64,000 nucleotides of DNA from Halicephalobus mephisto (Eukaryota > Nematoda > Chromadorea > Rhabditida > Panagrolaimidae), in contig SWDT01000149.1 in the NCBI GenBank assembly GCA_009193035.1, positions 62,001 through 126,000 of the forward strand, given 5' to 3'. Positions within the stretch are counted from its first letter, which is position 1, and each line of letters begins with the position of its first letter. A program made the translations under genes and the position numbers. This document shows, piece by piece, positions 11,040 to 23,184 of this stretch. The notes under the pieces were generated by a model that did no database searches, had not been told where the DNA came from, and was given only the letters and a program-made list of their open reading frames with translations.

Positions 11040-12534
11040 TTAGTTAGTAGGAATTCCAGATGTTGATTGAGCAACAACATTCGTTGGCAGAGTGAGAATG
11101 TTGAACCCCAGTGGTTTCAGCAGCTTGTCAATGCATTGGATAACGAACATTCTGTATGGTTTCACGATGCAAACTAGAGTCACGAAGTCGGCAATGGTGT
11201 GTGTTGAAGTCACCATAAACATGAACAAGGAGAACTTGGAGACCCAGCTCACATTAAACACGGCTAACATGAGACAACTGGTGATCGGGACTATCAACAG
11301 AAGTATAGCGAGGAATGTTTGGACTATGATAGTTTTGAACAACATCTTCTGGAAAAACAAACATCATTCACATATGAATTTTTTAAAGAAAATTTATTTT
11401 TTCAAATCATTCTGATTTAACTATTGCATGTTGTTTTAAAATTCTTTTTTCTTAGGATTCATAGAACTTGTCTTTTGTCTATAAAGGAGAACTAAAACCA
11501 CAGTATATAATTGTAATTTAAAGAATTCTATCTCAAAAATAGAATTTCCACCTCAGTATTTTATTTTGGTATTCACCTGGCCCATTTCTAAGAAAAATTT
11601 CCTTTTCTGTTTTAAAAAATTAATTATTAATTTACTAATACGGTTAATAGTAAAAATTGAAGTAGACTAAAATAAACGTAAGAAATAAAACTGAATCTAT
11701 GCAATAATAACTGAATTTGAACGATTTTAAAACATGATTTTTCCTTAAGATAGTGTAAATTAAACGTACTTGCATATCGTAGGTACTCACACTCAACAAC
11801 TGCTTGTTTTTTTTGAGAATTCTCAGGAAATTTAAATACAGTAAAACGATAAAGATTATAATTCCAAATAAGAATGTAAGCAGGATACTCATACCTATGA
11901 TTGAAAGTCCTCCATTCATTTCCGGAGCAAATCCAAATAAATTCGGGTATTTATCGAAAAAGAACTTCATGTATTCTGCTTGCGAAATGATCGTATTTTT
12001 CAACTGATCACTGTCTGGCTTGAATATCCAGAAAGGAAGACAAATACAACATTCAAGAATCACAAACAGCAGACTATCATGGATAAGTCTATGTGGTAGA
12101 GAGTAGTAGTACTTATATGGGGTTGAAAACGGTGCAACCTGAATATATCTGTGAATAATAGACATAAAAATGGAGAACCCCATTCCGGCAGAAAAGAAAT
12201 TGACTCCGATAAAGGGAAGCAAAGCATATTCTTTCGGAATATTCGAGTACCATCCAACATTGTACCCGAGGTAGAAAGGCCACAATGCGACTGGCTTCCA
12301 CACTCCCAAGTGGAGATCAAATAAAAAACTCCAGGTCAGTTGGTTGATTAAGTATACTCGATATTCCTTCATCTCTTTTGAAGATTTCTTCACAATAGTA
12401 TACAGCATGAAGATGAAGAATACTGTAGTCACACAAAGGGAAACATCCCAGTATATGGAGTAAATCTCCATGAAAGTCGGGTGATAGAGGTCATCGACGG
12501 TTAACGCAGAATAATTAGTAAAAATAAAATACAT
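11040..12534 (-). CDS. srh/sri-like seven-TM chemoreceptor (divergent)
   Basis: Two exons on the minus strand: 12534-11770 and 11348-11040, with a GT(ACGT)-AG intron, give 357 aa. Seven hydrophobic segments are visible. Family marks are EYRVYLINQLTWSFLFDLHL (TM2), an extracellular YLGYNVGWYS, a third loop with KKNKQLLSVSTYDMQ-KML at the exon junction, and KPYRMFVIQCIDKLL after TM7. It is clearly different from the tandem plus-strand copies around it. It probably senses chemicals in amphid neurons, inferred from the family; the ligand is unknown. A CACCTG E-box lies 58 bp upstream of the ATG on the same strand. No disabling mutation is seen. Confidence 0.8.
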
Positions 12535-12591
12535 TAATCAAGCAGATTATTAATGCCTCGTACCGGACTCGAAGAAAATTTCTTGTCGTAA

Positions 12592-12597
12592 CAGGTG
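12592..12597 (-). promoter_or_regulatory. E-box (CACCTG) upstream of minus-strand receptor
   Basis: On the minus strand the context is TTTTCCACCTGTTA, 58 bp before the ATG at 12534. It resembles the boxes before the other receptors in the window. Confidence 0.55.
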
Positions 12598-13348
12598 GAA
12601 AATTAAGACGTATATGAATAGTTTTAGGGTGTTTTTTATCACAGATATTGAAAACAGAAGTTAGTCCATTTGAAAACTTACATAATTTCCTAAAGCACCA
12701 GCCAATCAGCCGACGTAACAATAATACAATAAAGGTCAGGACAGCGAATCTTATATTGAACAGTAGCTGATTCTAAGTTTCTGATAGATAATTTTGGAGA
12801 ATCTCCTCCTAGTTTCACTAGCAGCAGTCGGACAAGGATTCTCTCCTTCATTTATCTTCGTTGTTGTGATGAAATAAAGTGTATATGAAGCTATGTATCC
12901 AGTAGGAGTCTACAGTCTTTTCAGGAATTTAGGACTCTAAAATCTATCACTTTATATTTTCAATATTATCTAGTTGACCTGTACTGTAGCTAGGTTATAT
13001 GTTTATTAATGTAGGCATAAAGATCGGAGTTAAACCGTAGACGGCCTAGACAGAATGCCCAAAGCTTCGCCCAGTCAGCCGACACCTGTGAAGTGAGACT
13101 AAAGTGTTAGAGAGTCAGTCTTTAAGAAAATCCAGCTTTAGACTGGTCCGAGTTTGACTTTGATTAAATAAGGATCTTTCTTCTCTTTGTTCCATGCTTA
13201 TGTTGAGATAAACAGGCTTAATTGCTAATGGTAGGAATCAACAGTTTTCCGCCCAATCAAAGAGCTCCCAAGATGTCACACCATTGACATCTCACGCTCC
13301 CCCTCCACCTTTAATACACCTATACTACAAAGGCAAAATTTATGGAAA
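12598..13348. other. Spacer without recognisable gene
   Basis: Mixed-complexity sequence, GC-richer at about 13040-13320. No open frame with family features and no convincing element boundaries are visible. Confidence 0.4.
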
Positions 13349-13350
13349 TA

Positions 13351-14290
13351 CAGTACCGAACAAAAGTAATGAAATTTCTTAATAACTTTAGATTTACTTA
13401 ACTATCTGTTACTTCAATCTTAATAATGTGTAACTACTACCGATTGCCTCAACAGCTAATTGTAAACATACCAAAAAGCTCTCACAAAAAATAGTGCGAC
13501 AAAAGCAATTCAAGTTCTACATTTCTGTCCAAAAATTCATTCTAACTACAAAGTTTACAAGCAAACTCAATAACCAATTAGGCATCCATGAGCTCTAATT
13601 GTTGAATAGTAGTGGCTTTTCATGAACTGAATCAGGCTGCCAATAAAGGACTAGTTAATGTTAGTCCACTGGTGTTTGATTAAGTCAAGATTTTTGTTTG
13701 GATTTCCATCTTTTTGACTACGACACTTCCTCTTACTCTCACTCTAGATATGCTCAATAGGATTCATATCTGGCGACTGACACAATCAAGGAAGAGTGTT
13801 GTTTTTATGGCCATGAAGCTATTTCTTCATGTCCGGAAATGGATTTTTTATCCTTATCTTGCTGGAATAATTAACTAACGTTATATTCTGACAAATAAAG
13901 AGGATCATATGATCCTCAAATATTTCTGCACAATTCGGTCAGTTGATTATATCATGAATCGCGCTAGTGGTTTAATTTTGAAAGTAGGAAAATATCCCCC
14001 AGTCACAGATACATTACCCATTTGGTGAGTTGTTGGAGTCTGATACTTTAGATAGAATCTTGTGCTAGTAATATGTTGAATTCAGTAAATTTCCTCAGAA
14101 TAAAATAAATAAAGAGCTAATCTGGCACTCCAGAGTACTTTTGCCTATGTGGCAAATAATTAGAGACAGTGTTCTCAAGTTAAAGCAAGTTGCGTCTTTT
14201 GGTTCTCGAAGGAAACGAGCAGTTTCCCAACTCTGTGATAATCACGAGGATCAGCTTCAGCTAATCTACACGATATCATTTTGGATAGTA
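13351..14290 (-). mobile_element. Tc1/mariner transposon relic
   Basis: The minus strand from about 14290 to 13570 encodes broken pieces of a Tc1/Tc3-type transposase: LFQQDKDKKSISGHEE (catalytic-core remnant), QSPDMNPIEHI (the SPDLNPIE motif) and GSLIQFMKSHYYSTIRAHG (C-terminus). Frameshifts and stops separate them. Three stops fall where family members have tryptophan. The 3' terminal repeat is probably CAGTACCGAACAAAAGTAAT at 13351, next to a TA at 13349-13350. No matching opposite end was found; that side may have been lost near the duplicated block starting at 14619. Confidence 0.8.
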
Positions 14291-14868
14291 ATAGAATTGT
14301 CTTTTTAACTGAGAATTCTATTTTTAATATCTAGATCTAGTAACGAAAAATTATTTTTAGTGATATCTACCTTTGAGACTTAACAGCTTTTGAGGTCTTT
14401 TCTAGTCTGCTAGATTCTGCATAAGAAGTTAAAGTTTCTATCGTCTTGAAAACCCACATTTATGTTGGAACAATATTTACTGGAATCATAAAAGATCTAA
14501 CTGCATCACACCTCTTTTGGCTCCAATAAATAGTTTTGACAGTCTGTTTTTTAATATGTGGAAAGCAGTAATTCTGGTAAGTCATTATCAAAACTACAAT
14601 AAGAATAAACACGATAAAAACTAGAAATTACATAAATAACATAAAACTTGCTTTAGTTTTATCGCGCCAAAAATTTAAATCTCGCGTCATTTTGTGAGAG
14701 CTTTTTGGTGTGCTCACAACTAACTGTTGTTAAAGCGATTGATATTAGCTGCACAGTATTGACATTGAAGTAGCTGATAATTAAAGAAATCCAAAGTTAT
14801 TAAAAATAAAAAACTTTCCCTACTTTTATTCGATATTGTATAAACACGTGGGAAGCTGAACGTCATAT

Positions 14869-15129
14869 CACCTGGTTTTTAATTATTTCCTAAATTAATA
14901 TACTTTAACGTTTTGTAACATCGTTAAACTTGATATGCTTTTTTTAATTTTTGATCATATTGTAAAATACTCAAAAACCCAATATATTATCAATAAAAAG
15001 CATTCCTTGATCAAGTAGCTCATACTTGTTCAATAACTAATCAGTGGACATGAAAAGAGCTTACTTGGAGTGTGCAGATGTTTATGACTAGGATATCTGT
15101 AGGTAGGTAGAATTAAACTTTTTCACCTG
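14869..15129 (+). promoter_or_regulatory. Receptor promoter with E-boxes
   Basis: CACCTG occurs at 14869-14874 and 15124-15129, the latter 60 bp before the ATG at 15190, in the same context as in copies 1 and 3. Confidence 0.6.
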
Positions 15130-15189
15130 TTTTCTATTTGAAAAGTAAGACCTTTGCTATAAGTTAAAAAACAAGTTTTTTAAGATACA

Positions 15190-16251
15190 ATGTCAACTGA
15201 ATTGTCGGTTCTTTCTCAAAATTCTACCATTATTAAAGTTTATTATTATTCTTCTTTTGTAACTTGTTCCATCTCTTGGATTTTGGCAATACTTTTATTT
15301 TATGCAATATTTACGAAATCCAAAGAGATTGGTTCTTTCAAATGGCTCTTGCTAAATCACACAATTTGGGTCATTGCGGAAGAAACCCTTGTTGCTTTGG
15401 TAAAGCCAATTTTTTTTAGGTAAACACTTCTTTTCCATTAGATGTGTATTTCGAAGTTTTTTAGCCCATACTTTGCCGGCTATCAAGCAGGAATCTTCTC
15501 TAAAACTGGCATTCAATCAACTATCATTTCAGGACTTTTATTTGCCGTTATATTTTTCAATATTTTAATTGCAATGGCGATGATAGTTTTCAGTCGGTAT
15601 ACTGTGCTTTTCATTTCTAAGTGGCAACGGATTTTCAAAAACAAATGGGTTATATTAATTGTCGTCATTTTTCATGTAATTTGCCTAGCAGTATTATTGC
15701 TTTATTTCTCCTCATTGATAAATTACAATCCTGATCAGTTTCGCGCAGAAGCTATTGATCGAAATCCGGAATTTGTATATTTCATGAATGAGTCCACTTT
15801 TGTCTTTGTCGGCTTCCAAAAGTATCAGTCTGCTTACCAAATATTCATCCTAGGATTTATCATTTTGTATATTGGATGTTTTATACTCTTGGGGATCTTT
15901 CTTCGTGAACTTCGCAAAAATCATCAAGCAAATTACATTACTAATGAAGTTCAGAGATCCCTCCTCATCATGGCAATGGTTCAGTTGCTGAATACTTGCA
16001 TATTCGTCCTCGGAATTCCTATTGCTATTCTAATCTTCCTTACTTTTGAAATCAAAAACACAACTGTTCTAGCTTTAGTTATCGTTATGATTGAATGTAT
16101 TTATTATCCTTTTGATATTGCGACAACCTTATATTTCGTCGTCCCGTATAGGAGATTCGTTGCTGAGACAATATTTAGAAGAAAGAAGAAAGATACTAGC
16201 ACACCTATTTCTATCATTTCAAATCAACTAAAACAACTAAAAAGTCTGTAA
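15190..16251 (+). CDS. srh-like seven-TM chemoreceptor, copy 2 (open)
   Basis: Exon 1 is 15190-15419, exon 2 15465-16251 (338 aa), with a 45-nt GT-AG intron at exactly the position used by the paralogues. It has the full family pattern: NSTIIKVYYYSSF N-terminus, FKWLLLNHTIW (TM2), SPYFAGYQAGIFSKTGI, MIVFSRYTVLFISKWQRIF, LRKNHQANYITNEVQRSLL before TM6, YYPFDIATTLYFVVPYRRFV at TM7. The last residues differ from the paralogues: one A is missing near 16230, so the tail reads SNQLKQLKSL and stops about ten residues early. The membrane core is untouched, so it may still work. The last 400 bp are nearly identical to copy 1, a sign of recent exchange. Confidence 0.82.
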
Positions 16252-17093
16252 GAAGGTTTAATAAATAGGATTGTGCATATTTATCTCATGTATTTAGCGT
16301 AAAATTGATAATAAACATATTTGAAGATGTTAAAACGATACACTTCTGTGTTAATAACTTGAGTCTATGGTTGACGTCTAAACGCGTGGTAAGCTGAACG
16401 TGATATCACCTGGTTCTTAATTATTTCTAGACTAATATACTTTGATATTCTCGAACATTATAGATCTGATATACTTTTCTTAATTTTTGGTTATACTGTA
16501 AAATATTCCAAAATCATATATATTGTCATAAAAACACTCCTTGATCAAGTAGCTCATATTTTTTCAACAACTAATTAGTGGATAAAAAAAGCTTATTTAC
16601 AAGAGTTCAACTGTTCAATTGCACAGAATTTCATATAGTTGGAATTAAACTTTTACACCTGCAGGAAAATCGGTAGATGATAAAAGTTCATGAATACATA
16701 CAAGATGACAGAAATGCCAAAATACTGAAGATCCATATGAACCTTCTTGGCGAGAATTTCGATCAAAAGTGAATAAGAACTATTTTTGATTAGAAAAATA
16801 TTAAGAGATTCTTCGAGAAACTGAAAAAGTTCTTTTATCACTTGCTACTTAGCGCACCGAGTTTCTCAAAAACGTTATATTTGATGTTTTACGTAAACTG
16901 ATCAGAATTACATTGACTATTTTCACCTGTTTTCTGTGAAACTTTCCCAATCATGCCCAATAGAAATTCATGTTTTGACTTTGGATAGACTTATCATTGC
17001 TACGAATGTGGTTACCGACTTTTTCACCTGTTTTCTATGTAAGAAGTTAGAGCTTTCCTAAAATTAAAAAAATAAGTCTTTTTACAATATAGA
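16252..17093. other. Spacer and promoter of third receptor copy
   Basis: From 16378 the sequence repeats the receptor upstream region (TATCACCTGG at about 16404). CACCTG boxes follow at 16924-16929 and 17025-17030, the last 64 bp before the ATG at 17094. A 62-codon minus-strand open frame at 16653-16841 was not recognised. Confidence 0.5.
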
Positions 17094-18184
17094 ATGTCAA
17101 CTGGACTTTCGGAGCTTTCTCCAAATTCTACCATTATTAAAGTTTATTATTATTCTTCCTCCGTAATTTGCTGTGTATCTTGGGCTCTGGCAATACTTTA
17201 TTTTATGCAATATTTACGAAATCCAAAGATATAGGGTCTTTCAAATGGCTGATTCTCAATCATGGGGCTTATTTCAACAGAAACTTTTATGGCTATAGTA
17301 AAGCCAGTTTTTTTGAGGTAAATAATATATTACATTTGGTGAATAATTTGTGATTTTCCAGTCCCTATCTCGCTATGTATCAAACAGGATTGTTCTCTCA
17401 ATCTGACGTCAAATCAAGTGTAATTGGTATATTTATATTTATGGCAATATTTTTCAATATTCTCAGTGGAGCGGCGATGATTATGTTCAGTCGATTCACT
17501 GTACTTTTCCCTTCAAATCGGAGACGGTTTTTCGAAAGAAAATCGGGTGTAATTAGCATTGTTATCTTTCACATAGTTGTCATATTAGCAATGTTTGCTT
17601 TCCTCTTCCCAATGGTCATTCGTAATTCTGAGCAGTTTCACACAGAGGCTATTAATCAAAACTCGGAATTTGTGCATTTCCTGAACGAGACTACTTTCTT
17701 TTTTGGAAACCTGGAAAAGTATCCATATGGTTATCCGTCATTTATGGTAATGTTCATATCTATGTTTGTTGGGTGCATTGTACTTATGGCAGTATTCTTT
17801 CATCAACTACATAAAAACCATCAAGCGAATTATATTAATGATGAAGTCCAGAGATCCCTAATCGTTGTTGCAATAGCTCAATTACTCACTACTTGCGTGT
17901 TCGTCGTCGGAGTTCCCCTTATTTTTGCAACTTGTCTAACTTTCACCATTAAAAACACAGCTACTACAATCTTGATTTGCATTATGATTGAATGCACTTA
18001 TTGCCCTCTGGACACTATGGCGACTTTGTATTTCGTGGTCCCGTACAGGAGATTTGTTGCTGAGACAATATTTAGAAGAAAGAAGAAAGATACTAGCACT
18101 TCTGTTTCTATCATTTCAAATCAACCCAATATGTCTCATTCTCATAATACATTGAGAAAATCTGTAAAAAGGTTTAATAAATAA
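17094..18184 (+). pseudogene. srh-like chemoreceptor, copy 3, broken exon 1
   Basis: Exon 1 is 17094-17317, the intron 17318-17361, exon 2 17362-18184. Exon 2 is fully open and encodes SPYLAMYQTGLFSQ... through TM7 YCPLDTMATLYFVVPYRRFV to ...KSVKRFNK. Exon 1 has lost one T near 17202 (CTTTATTTTATG against CTTTTATTTTATG) and five bases near 17265-17280. The net loss of six bases restores the frame, but between the two sites there is an in-frame TAG at 17232-17234. The protein would therefore end after about 46 codons. Everything else, including E-boxes, start context and splice sites, is preserved, so inactivation looks recent or the indels may be sequencing errors. Confidence 0.78.
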
Positions 18185-19526
18185 AACCATTTACATCTAA
18201 TATCATAATTTGTTAGAGGGAAATCAAGAATAAAAATCCATCAAAAATAGAAACCACGTGTAAGAATTTCGATGAAAATAATCTGATTTTATACTTGATA
18301 TATGAACTTTTAGTCTACAGTAAGTCATACCACCTTTTTCTTAATGGTTTTTGGAAAATGACGTATCGTTAATTTTAAATACCGTCAATGTTGATGTAAT
18401 TCTACCGAATTTTAACAGAATCTGGTGTTTGAAGGAAAGTTGAATGATTCATGTCATTCTTAAAAATAAAAAATATTTTATGTCTTATTCTGTTAAAAAC
18501 AACAAATTGTTTACTAAGTACCTTTGAAATGCCAATAATACATAAAAAGATCGGAATTTTGGCAGAAAAACATAATCGAAGCTGATGCTTATGGTATGGA
18601 CGAGGAAGTGAACAAGGTTTGTGTGAGCAGGTGATGTCTGCCATGGGACTATCAAATTATTATCTATCAACATATTTTGGCCACGCTTTTTAGACTTATC
18701 TAAACGAAAATACATCATGAAATTTTACGGACAAAAATAAAAGATAATCTTTTGTCAGACTTTTCAGTTCAGGCATTTAAATAATCCAAATAGAAGATAT
18801 TTTCCAATCATAAGGTATAAGAAAATATAAATATTTTTCCGAAAAAACCTTGATTTTATAATCTGAAATGAAAAAAGTTTAAATCTTCTTACGGTTTAGT
18901 CTTAAAGATGTAAAGAGAGAAATAATTAAAAAACGAAAAAAATTACCAATAATCAATAGAAATAATAACTGATCAAATACTCAAACCCATATCGCCTATA
19001 CGTAGTAAGCCTTCTTCTCACTACCGATTTATATTGATCCCTTTATTGATCCCTCAAACTTAGGTAATTAAACCGACATATACAGATGAAAGTGATAATT
19101 ATAAAAGTCATGATAGGACAAAATACAAATCATACTACGTTATTATTGTTTAAGGCATTATACAATTATGTTAAAACACAAAACTTGGATTAATGCATTA
19201 ATTGCGAAGCATAGAGGTCCTATTGCCTCTTTTGTGCTGATAAGTCATCTGCCATTTTGTGACTAAGGCAATCTTTGACTCTGCTAACATCGTCTAGTGT
19301 GTTAACAATATCTGGATGGAATAAATGACTCTTCGAACATTCTATTTTAATTACAATACTTTCCGATAAAGAACATTTAGTGTGTTTTTACTTTACTTCA
19401 AATATATTATAAACGAAATCGTGAATACTGAATTCACAAGTTTAAACAATGTTTCGCACATCGACACAGGATAATGAATAGGAATTAACACGGCGAATAT
19501 CCTTGGTTACTGTCATCCTTCATTCT
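18185..19526. other. Spacer downstream of receptor cluster
   Basis: Apart from the SL1-like 22-mer at 19053-19074, no feature is supported. Overlapping short minus-strand frames at 18402-18718 carry no recognised motif. Confidence 0.45.
19053..19074 (-). other. SL1-like 22-mer (21/22)
   Basis: On the minus strand this reads as the nematode SL1 leader with a single change (ACCTAAG for ACCCAAG). The GT donor and Sm site of an SL RNA gene do not follow it, so it is not an ordinary SL RNA gene. The about 30 bases after it resemble those after the SL1-like site at 27383. Confidence 0.6.
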
Positions 19527-21823
19527 TCATGATTGTTGTATAAAAATATCATTAAAAGATTCAGCGTTTTTCATGGAATTTTCATTTTCGGGAGCATTAA
19601 CGACTACACTCTGGGAATACTTTTCTAAAATATGAATAAAATTCAATATATTAAAGTTAAATTTAACTTACCGTAGATATTAATATAATTCTCAATAGCA
19701 TTTCTACATTCAGTACTAATGTTTTTGACTGACATTTCTTTCAAGCAATAATAAACTTTGTCTTCTGTGATCTCAGGATGTTGGATATGATTATCTACGA
19801 AATATTCCTCCAAATGTGTTGGAACCTGTTTTTTTGAACGATTAATGGCTTTCTTTAGAGGATTAATGGTAATAATGCTGTGGTTGATGAGGTAGTCGAT
19901 AATTACTTTATAAATTTTGCAAGCATCCGATTTATATTCATCAGCGATAATCAATTTAGCCAGTTCTTCAGCCACTTTCTTGATGGCATTGAAAGCCATG
20001 ACTTTACTTATCTCCAGAAGTTTTGTTGTGCAGAGATGGTTGAATAACCTGGTTGATTCGTGTTGGGATTTGTCCCAGGAATCTTCGTATTCCTCAAACT
20101 TGAGCATGCAATCCTCCAATTTCGGATCTTTCTGAGCACAGACAACTAGGTATCTGTAGACTTCGTTGTCGACACAGTAAACGCTTTCTCTGGAAAGGAT
20201 GATTCTGGTTCCGTGACGTTCTTCGATCTGGTCAAACAGTTTAGCTAAAGCGTTGTAGGTGTCCCCAATGCGGAACATTGTTCCTCTGGCGTAGGTGAAG
20301 AAGAAAACAAGATTTTCAAGAGCAACCTTTGGGAACAGTTTAAGAAGGGAAACGATAGCATGTTCCAATGATATCGTAAGTCTGGATTCATTCGATTTTA
20401 GAATAATCCCAATGGCGTGGATTTGCGGCGGATCTAATCTCTTGATCTCCTCCAAGATCATCTGACAGTTAATTTTATCTTGAGCAAGTCCTCGAGTGTC
20501 CGTGACTCCAGGAGTGTCAATAATATTAAACTTGTTGCTTCCGAAAGTGAATAAATACTGCTGAGGACGCTGAGTGTTCGACTGACCTGGAATATGTTGT
20601 TCATTTTTCGACGGTTTCCCATGAAAGATATGATAATCATTCCAATCATTGTCCTGGATTCTGAATTTGACTGGAATCACATCGAGGAGTTGATTGCTTT
20701 TAGCGTCCACTAAAGTGTTGTATTGGAGATAATTGGCAAGAGCATTGATCCAGGTGGATTTCCCGACTCCAGTAGGACCCATGATGACGATATTAAAGTT
20801 AGCTGGAGTTGTGTGAGAGAGTACTGGTGAGATGTTGGAAACAGCTTTGGAAGACAGTTCACATGATAAAGAAGGGTTTTCTGAGGAATTTGGAGGATTG
20901 TTAGAGGGAGAAGGTGGAGATTTCGTTTGGCTATGCTTCTTGGTATCCCTCAATTCAGAAGATGATTCATTTGGTAAAGAAGGGTTTTCTGAGGAATTCT
21001 GAGGATTGTTAGAGAAAGAAGATGGAGATTTCATTTGGCTATGCTTCTTGGTATCCTTCAATTCAGAAGACGGTTTATGTGATGAAGGGCAAGTTTTCAA
21101 AGGGGAATTTGGAGAATTGTTAGAGGGAGAAAGTTGGAGTTTCTTCTTTTGGGCATGATGCTCTTCATCTTCTTTGGGTAATGGCTTCCCGTGTTCAAGT
21201 TTAAAGCATCTGATACATTTCGAGGATTTGTGAGCACAGGCACTGGTATATTTCCCGTTTTCTAGGTAGAAATCGCATTTAGGGCAGAGGATCTGAACTT
21301 CGAAAAAGTTACAATTGCATTTTTCGTATCTGAAGCCTTCGTCACAGATTCCTAATTCCTGAATTGTCTTCTGTCCATTGTTTATGTACTCGATGCAAAT
21401 GTAGTACTTCTCATTTTGGGAACTGACGAGGACAAACTTGTGATCTGAAAAGATCCTCCTTCTAATTACTTCATGAAAATATTTCCAAGGAGTATCTTCG
21501 GTAACTTTAACAATCCTTTGATATTTCCCCTTCGGATGAGGCAGGGAATCCCAAACTTCTTGTTTATGAACAAGGTGAGCAATAACTTTTTCAATCAAAG
21601 CCTGCTCCTTTTTGTGGTATTTCTTGAAGTAGGCGAGGATTTGCATTACCTCCTTGACGTTCTTTTTTTCGAAGACGTCCACCAAATTGCTTTCCTCATA
21701 GGTAACATCAGGAGGGCATTTGGTAGGTTTTCCAAAAATATTGGTTAAGTATTTGAAGAAAAGAATAAAATCAGACTTCTGTTTTGAGCTTTGCTTCTTC
21801 AAAAAATGTTTTAATAGACCCAT
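19527..21823 (-). CDS. Zinc-ribbon P-loop GTPase (AIG1/septin-like G domain)
   Basis: Two exons: 21823-19672 and 19624-19527, with a GTAAGT donor and TATTTTAG acceptor, give 749 aa. The strong donor makes reading on into the intron (stop at 19643) unlikely. Residues about 165-210 form a Cys-rich cluster (CNC, CPKC, CAHKSSKCIRC) that probably binds zinc. A polar Ser/Pro/Lys linker contains 36-residue repeats (SSELRDTKKHSQ...). The G domain follows: G1 GPTGVGKST at about 349-357 and G3 DTPG at about 436-439. The usual N/TKxD specificity motif is not evident; its place reads FFFTYARG. Such AIG1/GIMAP-like domains belong to dimerising, often immunity- or membrane-linked GTPases, but the role here is unknown. 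It is divergent from the Hsp70-like gene, 710 bp away. Confidence 0.72.
20865..21110. repeat. 108-bp coding tandem repeat in GTPase linker
   Basis: AAAGAAGGGTTTTCTGAGGA recurs 108 bp apart (36 codons), with a third, more diverged copy towards 21110. The repeat encodes the Ser/Lys-rich linker between zinc ribbon and G domain. Confidence 0.75.
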
Positions 21824-22533
21824 TCTGAAGTAAAATCCAAATTAATTCTTGTTTATAGTTATTTAATTTACTACGCTTGATTTAATATCGAATCAATAAT
21901 TGACAACTTGCATCAATAAAGAGGAATCTGTCCACACTTTGCAATTGTCAAACCGTTATCAATACACACATTGGAATACTTTTGAGTATTAGAACTTTTG
22001 TTGATTTTCACAATGTAAGAATTCAAAATAATTGATGTTACTCTACATTAAAATTACTACAGTTTTTTCACACTTTGTTTTGATTAATTTAAAAAACAGA
22101 CCTGATTATTTAAGATTTATCCCAAGACACATAACGATCTCGACTAGATATATAGTAAAATGAATATCTTCTTTGATATAAGGCCTCTTTTATAAACATG
22201 AAGAGAGCAAATCTCCACTGTAAAAAACTACACCTTATTTCTCCTTGTGTGCAGTTTAAACAAAGAAATAAGAAATTCTGAGTTCAACTTTTGAAATTTC
22301 TACTGATTAAATAGGGAGTCAGGTTTTTTGTAGGCCATAGAAAAAGTTAAAGTCCATCCTTCGAGATTATGTGAATGACGGACAGACATAATAAAACCAA
22401 GTGAATAGAAGTAGGAATAAGGAAAACATTGAAACACCTCATAATGGCCAGTGATTAACGCCTTATCGACAAGCAAGTTATTCATCCATATTACATAAGG
22501 AAATCACATATTGTTGTTTTTAATCTCGAAAGA
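21824..22533. other. Divergent intergenic region, GTPase / Hsp70-like gene
   Basis: The starts at 21823 (minus) and 22534 (plus) face away from each other across this 710-bp stretch. No repeat or RNA gene is recognised; shared promoter elements are possible but unproven. Confidence 0.4.
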
Positions 22534-23184
22534 ATGTCTCTTGCTTGTAGTATTGTTAACTATTTTGAGGGAATTTACATCGAAATTTATGATGTTAAAA
22601 AACGGACATTCAATCAATCATTGTCGAAAATTAAGTCTATTTTTCAAATTATTGATGAATCAATTACAAAGTATGGGAACGATATCGGAATTATTGTTGT
22701 CGCGAATGATCCTAACTTAAAACGAGATCGATGGAAAGAATTCAAAAAAGAAGACTTTATGAAATATGGTAATCTAGTCTGCATTCCTGCAAAGGAAGAA
22801 TTGGATTTTGAATATTTTTTAACTTCAAAAGTTACATATTCTATAGGAGACGTGATTATCAATTTTGGTCCCTGGCGAGTTGTTCTTTTTCAATGTACAA
22901 AAGTTGAAGAAAGAAGATTAACATGGAAGCAGGTAGATATGAGGGAATATCCCTTTACTAAATATGTTGATTTCGAGTATGTTGCAAGAATGCTTCATTT
23001 TGAAACGAACCAAGTCCATGCTGTTTTTGAAAATAATCAGGAGAAGGTAGACTCACTGTATGGTCCTGAATTAGACAAACATAATTTCAAAAGTATCAAT
23101 TCATCAATTTCATTACCACGCCATATGAAAAGACGAATGTCCTAGCGAGATTTCTACTTCTTGACCCTTTGGTTGGCATATTAA

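Larger units (their letters stand above)
14619..16377 (+). repeat. Segmental duplication, copy 2 (partner 8249-9999)
   Basis: Direct repeat of the 8249-9999 block, offset about 6.37 kb. It is followed at once by a further, more diverged copy of the promoter region (16378-16600) leading to the third receptor, so the cluster grew by tandem duplication. Confidence 0.85.

Noticed and set aside
12982..13328. Possible second LTR (TGTAG...CTACA)
   Set aside because: Flanking five bases differ (TGTAC and AAGGC), and no other copy was seen in the window.
19053..19074. SL RNA gene
   Set aside because: The leader-like sequence is not followed by the GT donor, stem-loops or Sm site that an SL RNA needs.
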